Below, one piece after another: positions 1-8,734 of a stretch of 64,000 nucleotides of DNA; the stretch's first letter is position 1, and each line of letters begins with the position of its first letter. Under the pieces are notes generated by a model. It was not told where the DNA came from. It saw nothing but the letters and a program-made list of their open reading frames with translations, and ran no database searches. This DNA comes from Vibrio maritimus (lineage in GTDB: Bacteria; Pseudomonadota; Gammaproteobacteria; Enterobacterales; Vibrionaceae): positions 186,001 through 250,000 of the forward strand of contig BBMT01000007.1 of assembly GCA_000755425.1 (NCBI GenBank). Reading direction: 5' to 3'. The translations under genes were made by a program, and so were the position numbers.

Positions 1-465
1 TTTAACTCTCTGAATGCGTCTGCAACGCCAATGAACTTTGGTGAAGTATACTCAGGCCTGCAACAAGGTGTTATCGACGGTCAAGAAAACCCAATCGCTC
101 ACATCTACGCACAGCGTTTTTATGAAGTACAAGACTACGTCAGCTTAACGGGTCACGTTATTACCTTCTATATCCCAGTAATGAACTTAGAGTTTTGGCA
201 CAGCCTATCAGCAGATGACCAGAAGCTAATTACAGACACAATGCGCGATGCTGAAATCTACCAGCAAGAAATCGTTGCGGCAGAAGAAGGTAAGCAAATT
301 GAAGAGTTCAAGAAGTTAGGTACTCAGGTTAATGCGCTAAGCCCTGAGCAGCTTCAACTCTTTATCGATGCAACAGAGCCTGTACGTGAAGAATATAAGC
401 AAAAACTTGGTGCAGATGTTTACGATGAGTGGATGAGCACTATCAAAAAAGTCGCAGCAAACTAA
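1..465 (+). CDS. dctP: TRAP transporter substrate-binding protein, DctP family (C-terminal part)
   Basis: The reading frame is open from the first base, so the gene starts left of the window; 154 C-terminal residues are visible. The sequence has the DctP-family pattern of a stretch reading GLQQGVIDGQENP followed by a helix-rich tail ending in DEWMSTIKK. DctP proteins are periplasmic receptors that hand organic acids to the DctQM membrane subunits of a sodium-driven importer. No dctQM follows; the next gene is a LarA-type racemase, so the membrane subunits must lie upstream or elsewhere. The adjacency suggests that the imported acid is the substrate of the racemase (inference). The identity of the acid cannot be read from this fragment. 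Confidence 0.88.
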   Translation, partial: FNSLNASATPMNFGEVYSGLQQGVIDGQENPIAHIYAQRFYEVQDYVSLTGHVITFYIPVMNLEFWHSLSADDQKLITDTMRDAEIYQQEIVAAEEGKQIEEFKKLGTQVNALSPEQLQLFIDATEPVREEYKQKLGADVYDEWMSTIKKVAAN

Positions 466-491
466 TTACTTTTGATTCGCGATTGAAGTTT

Positions 492-512
492 AGAGAGGGC
501 AATGCCCTCTCT
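492..512 (+). terminator. hairpin after the TRAP receptor gene
   Basis: Perfect 9-bp stem (AGAGAGGGC / GCCCTCTCT) with an AAT loop, followed by TGTCGTTTTG rather than a clean T run. It lies between dctP and larA and could be a partial terminator or a processing/stability hairpin. Confidence 0.5.
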
Positions 513-544
513 TGTCGTTTTGAGGTTGGAAAGGTAAGTCGTAC

Positions 545-1839
545 ATGTTTGACAAAGAGATTAAATTTACACTGGATGGCGGCTTTGAGTGTGAGCTTCC
601 TAAAATGACTCAGGTAAAGCAGCACTTTGAAAGAAATAAGCTCAATGACATTCCTAAGGCGATCAATGAGTCGTTATCTCGATATCCAAATCCAGAGCGC
701 CTTAATGGGATGTCATTAGCTATCACTGTAGGCAGTCGAGGGATATCTGGGCTCATCCCTGTACTACAAGAAACTATTGCGTTTCTTAAACATCATGGTG
801 CAAAACCATTTATCGTCCCATCAATGGGAAGTCACGGCTCTGCCAATGCTGAGGGTCAGGTTGTTATACTTGAAACTTACGGTGTGACCGAGCAGTCGAT
901 GGGCGTTCCGATTGTATCTTCTATGGAAGTTGTTCACGTCGCAACAATGTCGGATGGCGTGCCGCTTTATCTGGACAAAGTAGCGATGGAAGCGGATGGG
1001 ATAATTCTATGCAATAAAATCAAGCCTCATGCAGACTTTAAGGGACAAGTAGAGAGCGGACTACTTAAAATGCTGTGCATTGGTTTGGGTAATCACGTCG
1101 GCGCTTCTTCACTACATCGTTATGGGTTTCACAACTTTCATCGCGTTATCCCAGAGGCGGGAGAGCGTCTGCTAGACAAAATTCATGTTCCGTTTGCCAT
1201 AGGCTTGGTTGAAAATGCTTATGATGAACTGATGGATATTGAAGTCGTTGAGCAGCAAAACATTCTATCTTTAGAACCTGAATATCTCGCCAAAGCGAAA
1301 CGTAATATTGCCACCATTCAAATCCCCGATATTGACGTGCTGATTATTCAGGAGATTGGCAAGAACATCAGTGGTGAAGGGATGGATCCCAATGTGACGG
1401 GCAGACCCGGTTCTGGTGTGGGTGGTTTTAAAGGGCCAAACATTTCTAGCACCGTTGTTCTCTCTTTAACGGAAGCGACCCACGGTAATGGAGTAGGTAT
1501 TGGCATGGCGGATATTACGACTCGTCAGCTGGTTCAAAAGCTCGATTTCTCTGCAATGTACACCAATGCCGCAACAGCGGGTACGTTGGCGACTGCTAAG
1601 ATACCCATGGTGATGGGCAACGATAGAGAAGCGATTGTGTTTGCACTTAAAACGGCGCCAATCCATGACATTAGCAAAGCAAAATTGTTTGGATTCGCAA
1701 CACGTTAGATCTCGACAATATCTATGTCTCTGAGGCGCTTAAGCCGGTAGTTGAAGAACTGGAAAAAGCGGAAGCTGTGATGGGGACGGAGCAGGAATTC
1801 TGTTTTGACAGCGAAGGTAGTTTGATGCCTTGGGCGTAA
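545..1839 (+). CDS. larA: LarA-family nickel-pincer 2-hydroxyacid racemase/epimerase (frameshifted near 1703)
   Basis: Homologue of LarA (DUF2088), the enzyme that racemises a 2-hydroxyacid with a nickel-pincer nucleotide cofactor bound covalently to a lysine. Visible family segments: SMGSHGSANAEGQ (about residues 93-105), NKIKPHADFKG (about 158-167) and GLLKMLCIGLGNH (about 172-184), which carry the His/Lys residues expected near the cofactor. The start ATG follows GGAAAGGT. The first frame stops at 1708, but the next frame continues immediately with LDLDNIYVSEALKP and ends at 1839, so one missing base near 1703 restores about 431 residues. The genes for the cofactor (larB, larE, larC) lie convergently downstream. 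The substrate is unknown: the sequence belongs to the broader LarA-homologue group, and the TRAP neighbour argues for an imported 2-hydroxy or sugar acid rather than plain lactate (inference). Confidence 0.85.
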
Positions 1840-1844
1840 CATTT

Positions 1845-1870
1845 AAGGCTGCTTATTCAAGCAGCCTTTT
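1845..1870. terminator. bidirectional terminator between larA and larB
   Basis: Perfect 10-bp stem AAGGCTGCTT / AAGCAGCCTT with an ATTC loop, T run on the + side and A-rich flank on the other, placed between convergent genes. Confidence 0.85.
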
Positions 1871-1876
1871 AATCAT

Positions 1877-2533
1877 TTATGAGAAGCTTTTGAGCAGTTT
1901 GATGGCAGCGCATGCTGCGCCAAAGCCATTGTCTATATTCACGGTCATTAGGCCCGCAGCGCAGCTTCCTAAACAAGCGTTGAGAGCGAGCTGTCCACCT
2001 TCAGAGACACCATAGCCAACGGAGGTTGGAACAGCAATCACTGGCCTGTGCGTCATACCAGACAGTACAGTTGGTAATGCCGCTTCCATTCCCGCAACCG
2101 CAATAATAATTTTTGCCTTGTTAATGTCTTCAAGAGCATTGGTTAATCGCCAGAGTGCTGACACACCCACGTCTTCAAAAAGTTTAGCCGAGTAGCCATG
2201 ATAGTTGAGTGTAGTTAGCGCTTCGCGACATACACCGGTATCTGACGAGCCTCCGGAGACAATAGCGATCATGGGTTCTTGGGCAGAGGGTGTCTCGACC
2301 TTACCCATCACAGCGGTGTGTGACAAGGCGCAATAATCAAGGTGCTCACGAAGCGTGGGATTCAGCTTTTGCCATTTTTGCTCTTCCAAGCGTGTAAACA
2401 GGAAGCGTACTTGTTTCTCTAGGCCAATTGCTATGATCTGTTCGATTTGCGTAACGCTCTTGCGCTCACACAATATCGCTTCTTCAACAGCGCAGCGCGC
2501 TTTGCGGTCAAAATCTATAATGATGTCTGACAT
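1877..2533 (-). CDS. larB: nickel-pincer cofactor biosynthesis protein LarB
   Basis: 218 residues. LarB carboxylates and hydrolyses nicotinic acid adenine dinucleotide, the first step of the nickel-pincer nucleotide pathway. The C-terminal half shows the PurE/AIR-carboxylase-like fold motifs: IVSGGSSDTGVCREA, then DVGVSALWR, VAGMEAALPTVLSG and PVIAVPTSVGYG. It is the last gene of a larC-larE-larB unit and overlaps larE by about 19 bp, which implies translational coupling. Length is a little below the roughly 245 residues of the well-known LarB; the N-terminus reads complete. Confidence 0.92.
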   Translation of the reverse strand: MSDIIIDFDRKARCAVEEAILCERKSVTQIEQIIAIGLEKQVRFLFTRLEEQKWQKLNPTLREHLDYCALSHTAVMGKVETPSAQEPMIAIVSGGSSDTGVCREALTTLNYHGYSAKLFEDVGVSALWRLTNALEDINKAKIIIAVAGMEAALPTVLSGMTHRPVIAVPTSVGYGVSEGGQLALNACLGSCAAGLMTVNIDNGFGAACAAIKLLKSFS

Positions 2534-3342
2534 TGTTTGTCTCCGATGAACGCACTACCTCTCTGATAAGGCATAAACTGAATTGGTACCGAGGAGTGAA
2601 ACTGGTGTGTGATCTGACTAACGTCCTGGATGAGCTCATCAATATCGCTTTGTGATAGTCGCTGCAACGTATCGCTATCCACTTCAATGCCAATCTGCTG
2701 TTTTTTGACTCGGCATCGTAATGTTGTGCTGTCGACTTGTGAGCGAAGATGCTGTTCTACCGCGTTGACTAAGCGCAGGTTATCGCTATCGATGTGGATT
2801 CCTGTTTCGATTCGACTTGCAAGGCAAGGTGAAGCGGGCAGCGAGGATAGGGTTGGTAGCCCAAGCTGCAATGCAATATCGCGAATGTCTTGCTTGCATA
2901 TTTCTGCATCGACAAACGGGTGCACAATATCGTGTTCTTTGGCGGCAATTAACCCTGGTCGGTAGTCATCAAGATCATCAAGATTCGTCCCGGAAACGAC
3001 TTGACCAAAATTGAGATTTTTGAGTGTGCTGTAGAGACACGTTTTACAGTAGTAGCAGCGGTTTACGGGATTATTTTGATAGTCTTCAGTGTCAATTTCA
3101 CCGCTTGAGACAAACTCTAGGTTCCATTGGTGTTTCTGAGAAAAATCACGAATACGCTGGGTATCTTGTGGTGGTACCGCCGGTGAAATAGCATGTACCA
3201 TTTTAGCATTGTCGCCTAAGATTTGATGAGCCACATAAGCCAAAGTCATGCTGTCAACGCCACCACTAACGGCAACGGTGACTTTGCTTAGACGCTTAAG
3301 TATGTCTCGTAAGCGATCCAATTTATGATTCAGAGTGTTCAT
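2515..3342 (-). CDS. larE: ATP-dependent sacrificial sulfur transferase LarE
   Basis: 275 residues of the PP-loop ATPase superfamily. LarE adenylates the pyridinium dicarboxylate intermediate and donates sulfur to form the pincer thioacids. The PP-loop signature VAVSGGVDSMTLAY lies at about residues 23-36. A cluster NRCYYCKTCLY at about 93-103 and a later Cys (SPCLASR) may correspond to sulfur-donor or cluster-binding cysteines. It overlaps larC upstream by 20 bp and larB downstream, consistent with a single tightly packed transcript. Confidence 0.93.
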   Translation of the reverse strand: MNTLNHKLDRLRDILKRLSKVTVAVSGGVDSMTLAYVAHQILGDNAKMVHAISPAVPPQDTQRIRDFSQKHQWNLEFVSSGEIDTEDYQNNPVNRCYYCKTCLYSTLKNLNFGQVVSGTNLDDLDDYRPGLIAAKEHDIVHPFVDAEICKQDIRDIALQLGLPTLSSLPASPCLASRIETGIHIDSDNLRLVNAVEQHLRSQVDSTTLRCRVKKQQIGIEVDSDTLQRLSQSDIDELIQDVSQITHQFHSSVPIQFMPYQRGSAFIGDKQCQTSL

Positions 3343-4543
3343 TAGCAGCGTTCGCCTCTATCTGAGATTTAAGAGCAGTTTGAGATTGGTAATTCATCTC
3401 TGCGTTATGTAAGTGATCAGACTCCAGTTTACTGGTAATCGAGCCATCAGGACGTCGAACCGTTTTAACGTCATATTGCTGGTCATTCGTGGTCACTTTG
3501 TGATGTAAGCGCGGTAAAACCTTGCGCATGCAGTGCCAATAGCGAACACCAATCGTTGATGTATGATTGAAAACAAACTCAATGATTGAGTCTTGATGTG
3601 ATGGGGAGGTCAGTAAAGTAAAGGTGTTGATATGACGATTCTTTTTACCGTGGGAAATGGACTCCGTCACTTCGTAAACGCCACGTTGTTCGCGAATTTT
3701 CTCTCTAGCAATTGCCAGCATCTCACCCGTCATATCATCGATGTCGAACTGAATCACGCAAATCTGTTGACTGTCGAGTTGTTCCCTCTTGTCGCTGGTT
3801 TCGATAACTGTCGCGCGAAGCAAGTTCGCTCGGTTAGGCAATTTACGTTTACCAAATCCATACCCGACTTTGTTGATACTACCTTTAGCGACCGTTTGTG
3901 AAGGCGATAACCACGCTAAGATAGCAGCGCCAGTAGGGGTCACTCTTTCACCCTTTATCCCATCATCGACGACGTTAAATCCTTTAAGTAACGTTAACGT
4001 GGCTGGAGCAGGTACAGGGATTTCACCGTGAGCACAAACAACCGTTCCGCCTCCCCACGGGATGTCAGAGCACGACCAAGAGGTGGCTTTCGAATGCACA
4101 ATGAGCCAACTGGCTGAAACAATGTCGATGATACAGTCCCATGCGCCAACTTCATGGAAGTGGACATCTTCTACGCTTTTGCCATGAATTCCAGCTTCTG
4201 CTTGTGCGAGAAGCTGGAAAATGCCAATCGCATTTTGTCTTACCTGGTCTTCAATGGAGAGAGTCTCTAATAACGCTTTGATGGTTTTCCAGCTTCTATG
4301 TTCACCATGGTGATGGTGATGGTGATGGTGGTCTGTACTGGAGGTGTTTTCTTCGACATGAAAGCGCTGGCCACTCAAGCCTTTATCCATAGTATCTTCG
4401 ACCCAGTAATTGACTTGGGTCTGCTCTCTTACCACTTCTAGTGCTTCGAATAGCGGCTGTTTTAACTCAGGAGCAGCATGCAGCATGGCAGCTGTGAACA
4501 TATCTCCAGCGATTCCGCCGATGATGTCTAAATGGATATGCAT
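3323..4543 (-). CDS. larC: nickel insertion protein LarC with a histidine run
   Basis: LarC uses CTP to insert nickel into the pincer nucleotide. The ATG at 4543 gives the family-typical N-terminus MHIHLDIIGGIAGDMF, so it is preferred over an in-frame TTG at 4582; the product is 406 residues. Conserved segments include DVHFHEVGAWDCIID, PVPAPATLTLL and GERVTPTGAAILAWL. Residues about 70-78 form an uninterrupted run of eight histidines followed by GEH, encoded by repeated GTG/ATG units, a probable nickel-binding loop. Unlike in some lactobacilli, the gene is not split into larC1/larC2. It is the first gene of larC-larE-larB and diverges from hupE. Confidence 0.93.
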   Translation of the reverse strand: MHIHLDIIGGIAGDMFTAAMLHAAPELKQPLFEALEVVREQTQVNYWVEDTMDKGLSGQRFHVEENTSSTDHHHHHHHHGEHRSWKTIKALLETLSIEDQVRQNAIGIFQLLAQAEAGIHGKSVEDVHFHEVGAWDCIIDIVSASWLIVHSKATSWSCSDIPWGGGTVVCAHGEIPVPAPATLTLLKGFNVVDDGIKGERVTPTGAAILAWLSPSQTVAKGSINKVGYGFGKRKLPNRANLLRATVIETSDKREQLDSQQICVIQFDIDDMTGEMLAIAREKIREQRGVYEVTESISHGKKNRHINTFTLLTSPSHQDSIIEFVFNHTSTIGVRYWHCMRKVLPRLHHKVTTNDQQYDVKTVRRPDGSITSKLESDHLHNAEMNYQSQTALKSQIEANAANEHSES

Positions 4544-4595
4544 TGTGGTTTCTGGCCTTTTAACGGAACTTTGAGTAATCAACGTATAGGATTAG

Positions 4596-4608
4596 TCTGA
4601 TATGTTAG
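4596..4608. promoter_or_regulatory. 13-bp repeat, copy 1, in the larC/hupE intergenic region
   Basis: TCTGATATGTTAG occurs here and again at 4728-4740. The copy is partly self-complementary (TCT...AGA when extended by one base). Identical copies close to each of two divergent genes suggest operator half-sites; the regulator is not known. Confidence 0.35.
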
Positions 4609-4727
4609 ATACTTTATGAGTTTGTGTTCACTGATTCTAGTGATTGTTGGTCTTTGGTTATTTTGATTTTTGATTGTGTGATCGGCTTCTTTAAACAAGA
4701 AATTACTTTGAATATGAATGATTGGCA

Positions 4728-4740
4728 TCTGATATGTTAG
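4728..4740. promoter_or_regulatory. 13-bp repeat, copy 2, in the larC/hupE intergenic region
   Basis: Second exact copy of TCTGATATGTTAG, 132 bp from the first and about 64 bp upstream of hupE. The FCD regulator encoded at 5570 is a possible binder (inference). Confidence 0.35.
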
Positions 4741-4803
4741 TCTCGTAGTTGAGACAGGTTACTGTCATTGGAATGAACGTCTCGTTGATAACAAGGTTGG
4801 TTT

Positions 4804-5384
4804 ATGAAGAGAATAGGGATTGCGACACTTCTGATGTCGCCGGCGGTGGCTTTTGCTCACCCAGGACATGCAGAGGCTGGTTTTTGGTCGGGGTTCATAC
4901 ATCCCTTTACCGGTTTGGATCATTTAGCAGTTATGTTTGGGCTCGGGGTTTTGTGTCGTGTCTTTTTCTCTTCCAGCCACTCATTTCAGAAGGCGGTTTT
5001 GGGAATAGTGATTGCGAGTCTTTGTGTTGGCGCTGCGTTGGCGAATATGGCTTAATGATCCCAATGTTTGAGTCGATGATTCTATTGTCAGTTCTGTTTG
5101 TTGGTGCTTCGTTCGTGTTTGGTGGGTTAGTCCGCTCTCCGAGTAAGTGGGCAGTTTGCGGGTTAGCTGCGCTAGCGACCTTCCACGGATATGTACATAT
5201 TTTGGAAAGTTCATCAGCTCATGGGCTTGGTCTGTATACACTGGGTTTTATCTCCTCTAGCGCTATGTTGTACATAAGCGGACAGGCGATTGGGCAAATA
5301 ATGCAGCGAGCAGCAAACAATAAACGCTACTGCGTGGTTTCTGGGGGAGGGTATATCTTGTTAGCGTTGCTACTTGGCCTTTAA
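4804..5384 (+). CDS. hupE: HupE/UreJ-type nickel permease (frameshifted near 5050)
   Basis: Membrane protein of the HupE/UreJ family, known as nickel or cobalt permeases linked to hydrogenase and urease loci. A signal peptide ends in AFA and is followed by the metal-binding HPGH and by GFIHPFTGLDHLAVM, the family hallmark. The first frame stops at 5055; the protein continues in another frame with ALMIPMFESMILLSVLF and later GYVHILE, ending at 5384. One missing base restores about 193 residues, the usual family length. It diverges from larC, and no hydrogenase or urease genes are visible, so the likely role is nickel supply for the LarA cofactor (inference). Confidence 0.85.
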
Positions 5385-5423
5385 TAGAAGTGGCTAATCT
5401 ATGCGTTAGCTAAATGGTTGATT

Positions 5424-5462
5424 AAATTTGTGATGTATCAGTATGCACCCCATCACGAATTT
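5424..5462. repeat. 12-bp inverted repeat downstream of hupE
   Basis: AAATTTGTGATG (5424-5435) pairs with CATCACGAATTT (5451-5462) with one G-T pair and a 15-nt loop. There is no T run; it could be a weak terminator or an operator for the following GntR gene. Confidence 0.4.
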
Positions 5463-5569
5463 GAATCTTATACGTATTTGTCGGTCTCTCCATACTCTAT
5501 TTGTTGCTGAGAATAGAGTCAGTTTAGGGTAGACTGAGAGATCTGAATTTTAGTGTTGAGGTATCGAGA

Positions 5570-6223
5570 TTGAAAGCTATCACTCGCCCAAAAAGTTTAA
5601 CGGAAAATGTGGCTGAGAGCTTACGCCAATCAATAGTGAGTGGTGAGTTAAAGTTGGGCCAACCTCTTTCTGAAGCATCTCTTTCTGAAACGTTCGGAGT
5701 CAGTAAGACCCCCGTGCGTGAAGCGCTGTTTATCCTTAAGCAGGAAGGATTAATCGATATCATTCCTCAAAAAGGAAGTTTTGTTTTCCAGCCTGATGAA
5801 CAATCAATCATTGAGCTTTGCAATTTTCGCGGTTATCTAGAGCCAATTGCATTAGAAGAATCGATGCGAAATGATTCACAAGCTTTCTTGGAAAGTTTAG
5901 AGATTAGCATCGTGAAAATGGAGCATAAATTTAGAAACCGTGACTACCAAGCATTCCTATTGTTAGATGGCGAGTTTCATGAGTCGTTTTTTAAATTTTG
6001 TGGAAACTCCCTGCTTCAAAAAAGTTATCAATTAGTGCAGTTCCACATCGGCGCTATTCGCAGCCATTTGACCACGACAGATGACGCGTACGGAGAGATT
6101 TTAGAAGATCACCGTCGTATTTATCAGCTGTTGAGCTCAGGCGAAATTGCGGAAGCGCAATCTATGTTGCGAAAGCATGTTCTAGACATTAAGGCGCTTA
6201 TCGATGCTTGCGTGTTGCAGTAA
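5570..6223 (+). CDS. GntR-family transcriptional regulator, FCD (FadR) subfamily
   Basis: 217 residues. The N-terminal winged helix shows SIVSGELKLGQPLSEASLSE and VSKTPVREALFIL, followed by the all-helical FCD effector domain containing LDGEFHESFF. The best start is TTG at 5570, preceded by TGAGG; no suitable ATG exists in frame. FCD regulators usually sense organic acids and repress catabolic and uptake genes. Its position next to the TRAP/Lar/hupE block makes it the likely regulator of that block (inference). A hairpin terminator follows. Confidence 0.9.
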   Translation: MKAITRPKSLTENVAESLRQSIVSGELKLGQPLSEASLSETFGVSKTPVREALFILKQEGLIDIIPQKGSFVFQPDEQSIIELCNFRGYLEPIALEESMRNDSQAFLESLEISIVKMEHKFRNRDYQAFLLLDGEFHESFFKFCGNSLLQKSYQLVQFHIGAIRSHLTTTDDAYGEILEDHRRIYQLLSSGEIAEAQSMLRKHVLDIKALIDACVLQ

Positions 6224-6251
6224 GTAAAGCTGTTTCCCGTTATCAAAGACG

Positions 6252-6281
6252 AAAGAGAGGGCTGAATAAAGCCTCTCTTTT
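6252..6281. terminator. bidirectional terminator
   Basis: AAAGAGAGG-G-CT pairs with AGCCTCTCTTT (one bulged G) followed by T-rich sequence; it sits between convergent genes. Confidence 0.8.
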
Positions 6282-6377
6282 CAATTTTTCCGGTTTGCGT
6301 CCTCATGACTCTTGCCACAGCCCTAAAAACATACTGCACAAATACAAGCGATAGACTTGCGTAGTTTTGCTACCCAA

Positions 6378-7040
6378 TTACTTTGGTGCGTTTCTTTGTG
6401 AAGGGTCGCGTTGAAATGCTTCAATGAGTGAGTTTGGGTCTAGGTTTTCACGTTGCTGCTTGGCGCCCTCTGCCCACCATACGAGCTGAGCCATGGTTCG
6501 ATTCATATAGCTGTCCCACTCCTTCTGCGCTTCCTCACTATGTGCTTTGCCTTCATCGTTAAACACCTTCGCGGCGTTTGGAATATGTATCATTGCTGAA
6601 ACGGGTAAGCAGCCCAGCTCTGAAAGAAACGTTCGCATAGATACGGCTGCTCTAGCACCGCCCCACTGACCTGCAGAATAGGTAACGATGGCACTTGGCT
6701 TATAAGAAAACAGCGAGCTGCCGAAATGATTGAGAAGGTGCGCTAAAGCAGGGCTCATAGAATGATTGTACTCGGGGGAGACCATCACATAGCCATCAGC
6801 TTCCGCGATTTTATCAGCAAGCTGTTTTAGGTCGGCGGGAACCTGTTTTCGGCTATAGGCAAACTCGGGTTTGAAAATTTCACCTAGATCGAGAGTTAGT
6901 GGGTCGATGATTTCTACATTGTGTTTTGGGTAGATTTTTTTCAGAAGGGATTCGCAGGCAAAGCTCACTCTGCTACCAAGCCTAGCGGGGCGAGGGGGTG
7001 TACTTTCACGAATAGATCCAAGAAAGACCAAGAATTTCAT
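6378..7040 (-). CDS. NAD(P)H-dependent FMN reductase-family protein
   Basis: 220 residues from the ATG at 7040, which follows GGAG and begins MKFLVFLGSIRES; a longer in-frame extension to 7208 lacks a matching ribosome site. Flavodoxin-like fold: FMN-phosphate loop GSIRES at residues 8-13, PEYNHSMSPALAHLLNH (about 108-124), and SAGQWGGARA, the second FMN loop. Such proteins reduce FMN, quinones or azo compounds. Transcribed alone, with no clear functional link to its neighbours. Confidence 0.82.
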   Translation of the reverse strand: MKFLVFLGSIRESTPPRPARLGSRVSFACESLLKKIYPKHNVEIIDPLTLDLGEIFKPEFAYSRKQVPADLKQLADKIAEADGYVMVSPEYNHSMSPALAHLLNHFGSSLFSYKPSAIVTYSAGQWGGARAAVSMRTFLSELGCLPVSAMIHIPNAAKVFNDEGKAHSEEAQKEWDSYMNRTMAQLVWWAEGAKQQRENLDPNSLIEAFQRDPSQRNAPK

Positions 7041-7265
7041 TACTACCAACTCCATGCGTTTTTGAGTTTCACTAACCTCAAAGCATATACAGATCTCGAG
7101 GGCATTCAAAGCGGGCTTTAGATTATGGTTAGGAGTCACATCCGAAAAACTGTGATCGCTCTCTTGAACTGCATTTGCTCTATTAATAAATGTGCAGGAC
7201 ATGATCACAATTTCTATCGTTTCTAATTGTTCTTGAGGTTAATCTGTCGATAATCACGATTAAAA

Positions 7266-7277
7266 GTTAACGTTAAC
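7266..7277. promoter_or_regulatory. LacI-type operator 1 upstream of the sucrose operon
   Basis: Perfect palindrome GTTAACGTTAAC in the context AAAAGTTAACGTTAACATT. The central CpG and symmetry are typical of LacI/GalR operators, and a LacI-family gene closes the operon. The 7041-7403 intergenic region holds this site and a second copy 67 bp on. Confidence 0.75.
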
Positions 7278-7332
7278 ATTTTGGTGTTGATGAGAAGAGA
7301 TTGCCTGGTCTCTTTTATTTTTGGACACAAAA

Positions 7333-7344
7333 GTTAACGTTAAC
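7333..7344. promoter_or_regulatory. LacI-type operator 2 upstream of the sucrose operon
   Basis: Second copy of GTTAACGTTAAC with the same flanks (AA before, ATT after), about 60 bp before the permease start. The 67-bp centre spacing (between six and seven helical turns) could allow looping. Confidence 0.75.
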
Positions 7345-7403
7345 ATTATTGTCTGGAATAGACGTTGAAGCTAATCTTATTAGATGCCCTACGAGAGGTT
7401 GCC

Positions 7404-8669
7404 ATGAATCTTGGTAAGAACAGAAACTTTATACTCCTCAGCGCCACGCTGTTTTTCTTCTTTGTCACTTGGTCATTTTGGTTTTCATTATTTCCAATTT
7501 GGCTGAGTCAGCATCTGGGACTGGATGGTGCTAATACCGGCATCATTTACTCGCTAAACGCTATTGGCGCACTGTGTTTGCAGCCGCTTTATGGCTACAT
7601 TCAGGATCGTCTTGGTTTGAAAAAACACTTGATGTGGTTCATCGCGGCACTCCTTGTGTTTGTTGGTCCGTTTATCATCTTTATCTACGGTCCATTACTG
7701 CAAGCCAATATCTTCATGGGTGCGGCAGCCGGTGCCGTTTATCTTGGTGCAGCCTTCTTTGCTGGTGTCGGAGCTATTGAGACCTATGTAGAGCGCGTTG
7801 GACGTGTGTCCAACTACGAGTTTGGTAAAGCACGTATGTGGGGTTCATTGGGTTGGGCGTTCGCGACCTTTTTTGCTGGCACATTTATCAATATCAACCC
7901 AAATATCAACTTCTGGTTAGCCTCTCTTTCTGCGGTTATTGCTGCCATTATGATTATGCTGGTTAAGTTTGATGACACCTCTTCACAAACAGATGTCGAA
8001 TCTAACCCAGTAAAGGTTAGTGACTTATTTGCATTGGTAAAAATGCCACGCTTCCATGCCTTCGCTCTATACATTTTCGGCTGTGCATGTATTTACGGTG
8101 TGTACGACCAACAGTTTGCTATTTACTTCTCTTCTCAGTTCCCAACGATTGAGGAAGGCAATCGAATGTTTGGTTATCTGAACTCGCTACAGGTATTCCT
8201 TGAAGCGGGCGGTATGTTCTTAGCGCCATTTTTTGTAAACCGTGTCGGCGCCAAGAACTCGTTGGTTATTGCGGGCTTTATCATGGCTACCCGTATCATT
8301 GGTTCAGGTCTTGTCGATGGTCCAATCGGTATCTCAGTGATGAAGCTTCTCCATGCGGTTGAGCTACCAATTCTTCTTATTGCAGTATTTAAGTACTTCA
8401 GTAAGAACTTTGATACTCGCTTGGCATCGACGTTGTACTTGTTTGGCTTCCAGTTCGTGATTCAAGTATTCACCAGCATCTTGTCTCCGCTTGTTGGTCT
8501 GTCATACGACGTGATGGGCTTCCAACAAACGTATCTCATCTTGGGTTGTGTTGTTGCTGTCTTCGCCACTGTGTCTATCTTCACTCTGGTGAGCGACAAA
8601 GTACCGTCAGTGAATGACGATGAGAGCACACCCTCAAAGTCCGGTGACCAGTCACTAGCTACCGCATAA
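7404..8669 (+). CDS. cscB: sucrose:proton symporter, LacY/CscB family
   Basis: 421 residues from the ATG at 7404 (ribosome site GAGAGG); the upstream in-frame TTG is less likely. Twelve hydrophobic segments of the oligosaccharide:H+ symporter branch of the MFS. It resembles E. coli CscB throughout: FFFVTWSFWFSLFPIWL, YGYIQDRLGLKKHLMW, ARMWGSLGWA, INFWLASL, YGYLNSLQVFLEA and FFVNRVGAKN. It imports sucrose, or a related disaccharide, without phosphorylation. It lies first in the operon with a GH32 hydrolase, so cytoplasmic hydrolysis follows uptake. Two palindromic operators precede it. Confidence 0.88.
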   Translation: MNLGKNRNFILLSATLFFFFVTWSFWFSLFPIWLSQHLGLDGANTGIIYSLNAIGALCLQPLYGYIQDRLGLKKHLMWFIAALLVFVGPFIIFIYGPLLQANIFMGAAAGAVYLGAAFFAGVGAIETYVERVGRVSNYEFGKARMWGSLGWAFATFFAGTFININPNINFWLASLSAVIAAIMIMLVKFDDTSSQTDVESNPVKVSDLFALVKMPRFHAFALYIFGCACIYGVYDQQFAIYFSSQFPTIEEGNRMFGYLNSLQVFLEAGGMFLAPFFVNRVGAKNSLVIAGFIMATRIIGSGLVDGPIGISVMKLLHAVELPILLIAVFKYFSKNFDTRLASTLYLFGFQFVIQVFTSILSPLVGLSYDVMGFQQTYLILGCVVAVFATVSIFTLVSDKVPSVNDDESTPSKSGDQSLATA

Positions 8670-8691
8670 TTCATTCTTTTCTAATTTTCCC

Positions 8692-8710
8692 CCTCTCTCA
8701 TTGAGAGAGG
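8692..8710 (+). repeat. inverted repeat between cscB and cscA
   Basis: CCTCTCTCA / TGAGAGAGG with a single T between the arms. No T run follows, so it is more likely an intercistronic hairpin than a terminator. It overlaps a possible ribosome site for an alternative cscA start at 8714. Confidence 0.5.
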
Positions 8711-8734
8711 TCTATGCAAATTTCGGAGTTTTTC

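Noticed and set aside
4749..5384. A single 211-residue reading frame covering the hupE region
   Set aside because: Its N-terminal half is not HupE-like (for example ENRDCDTSDVAGGG), whereas the true N-terminus with HPGH lies in another frame; only the end of this frame belongs to the gene.
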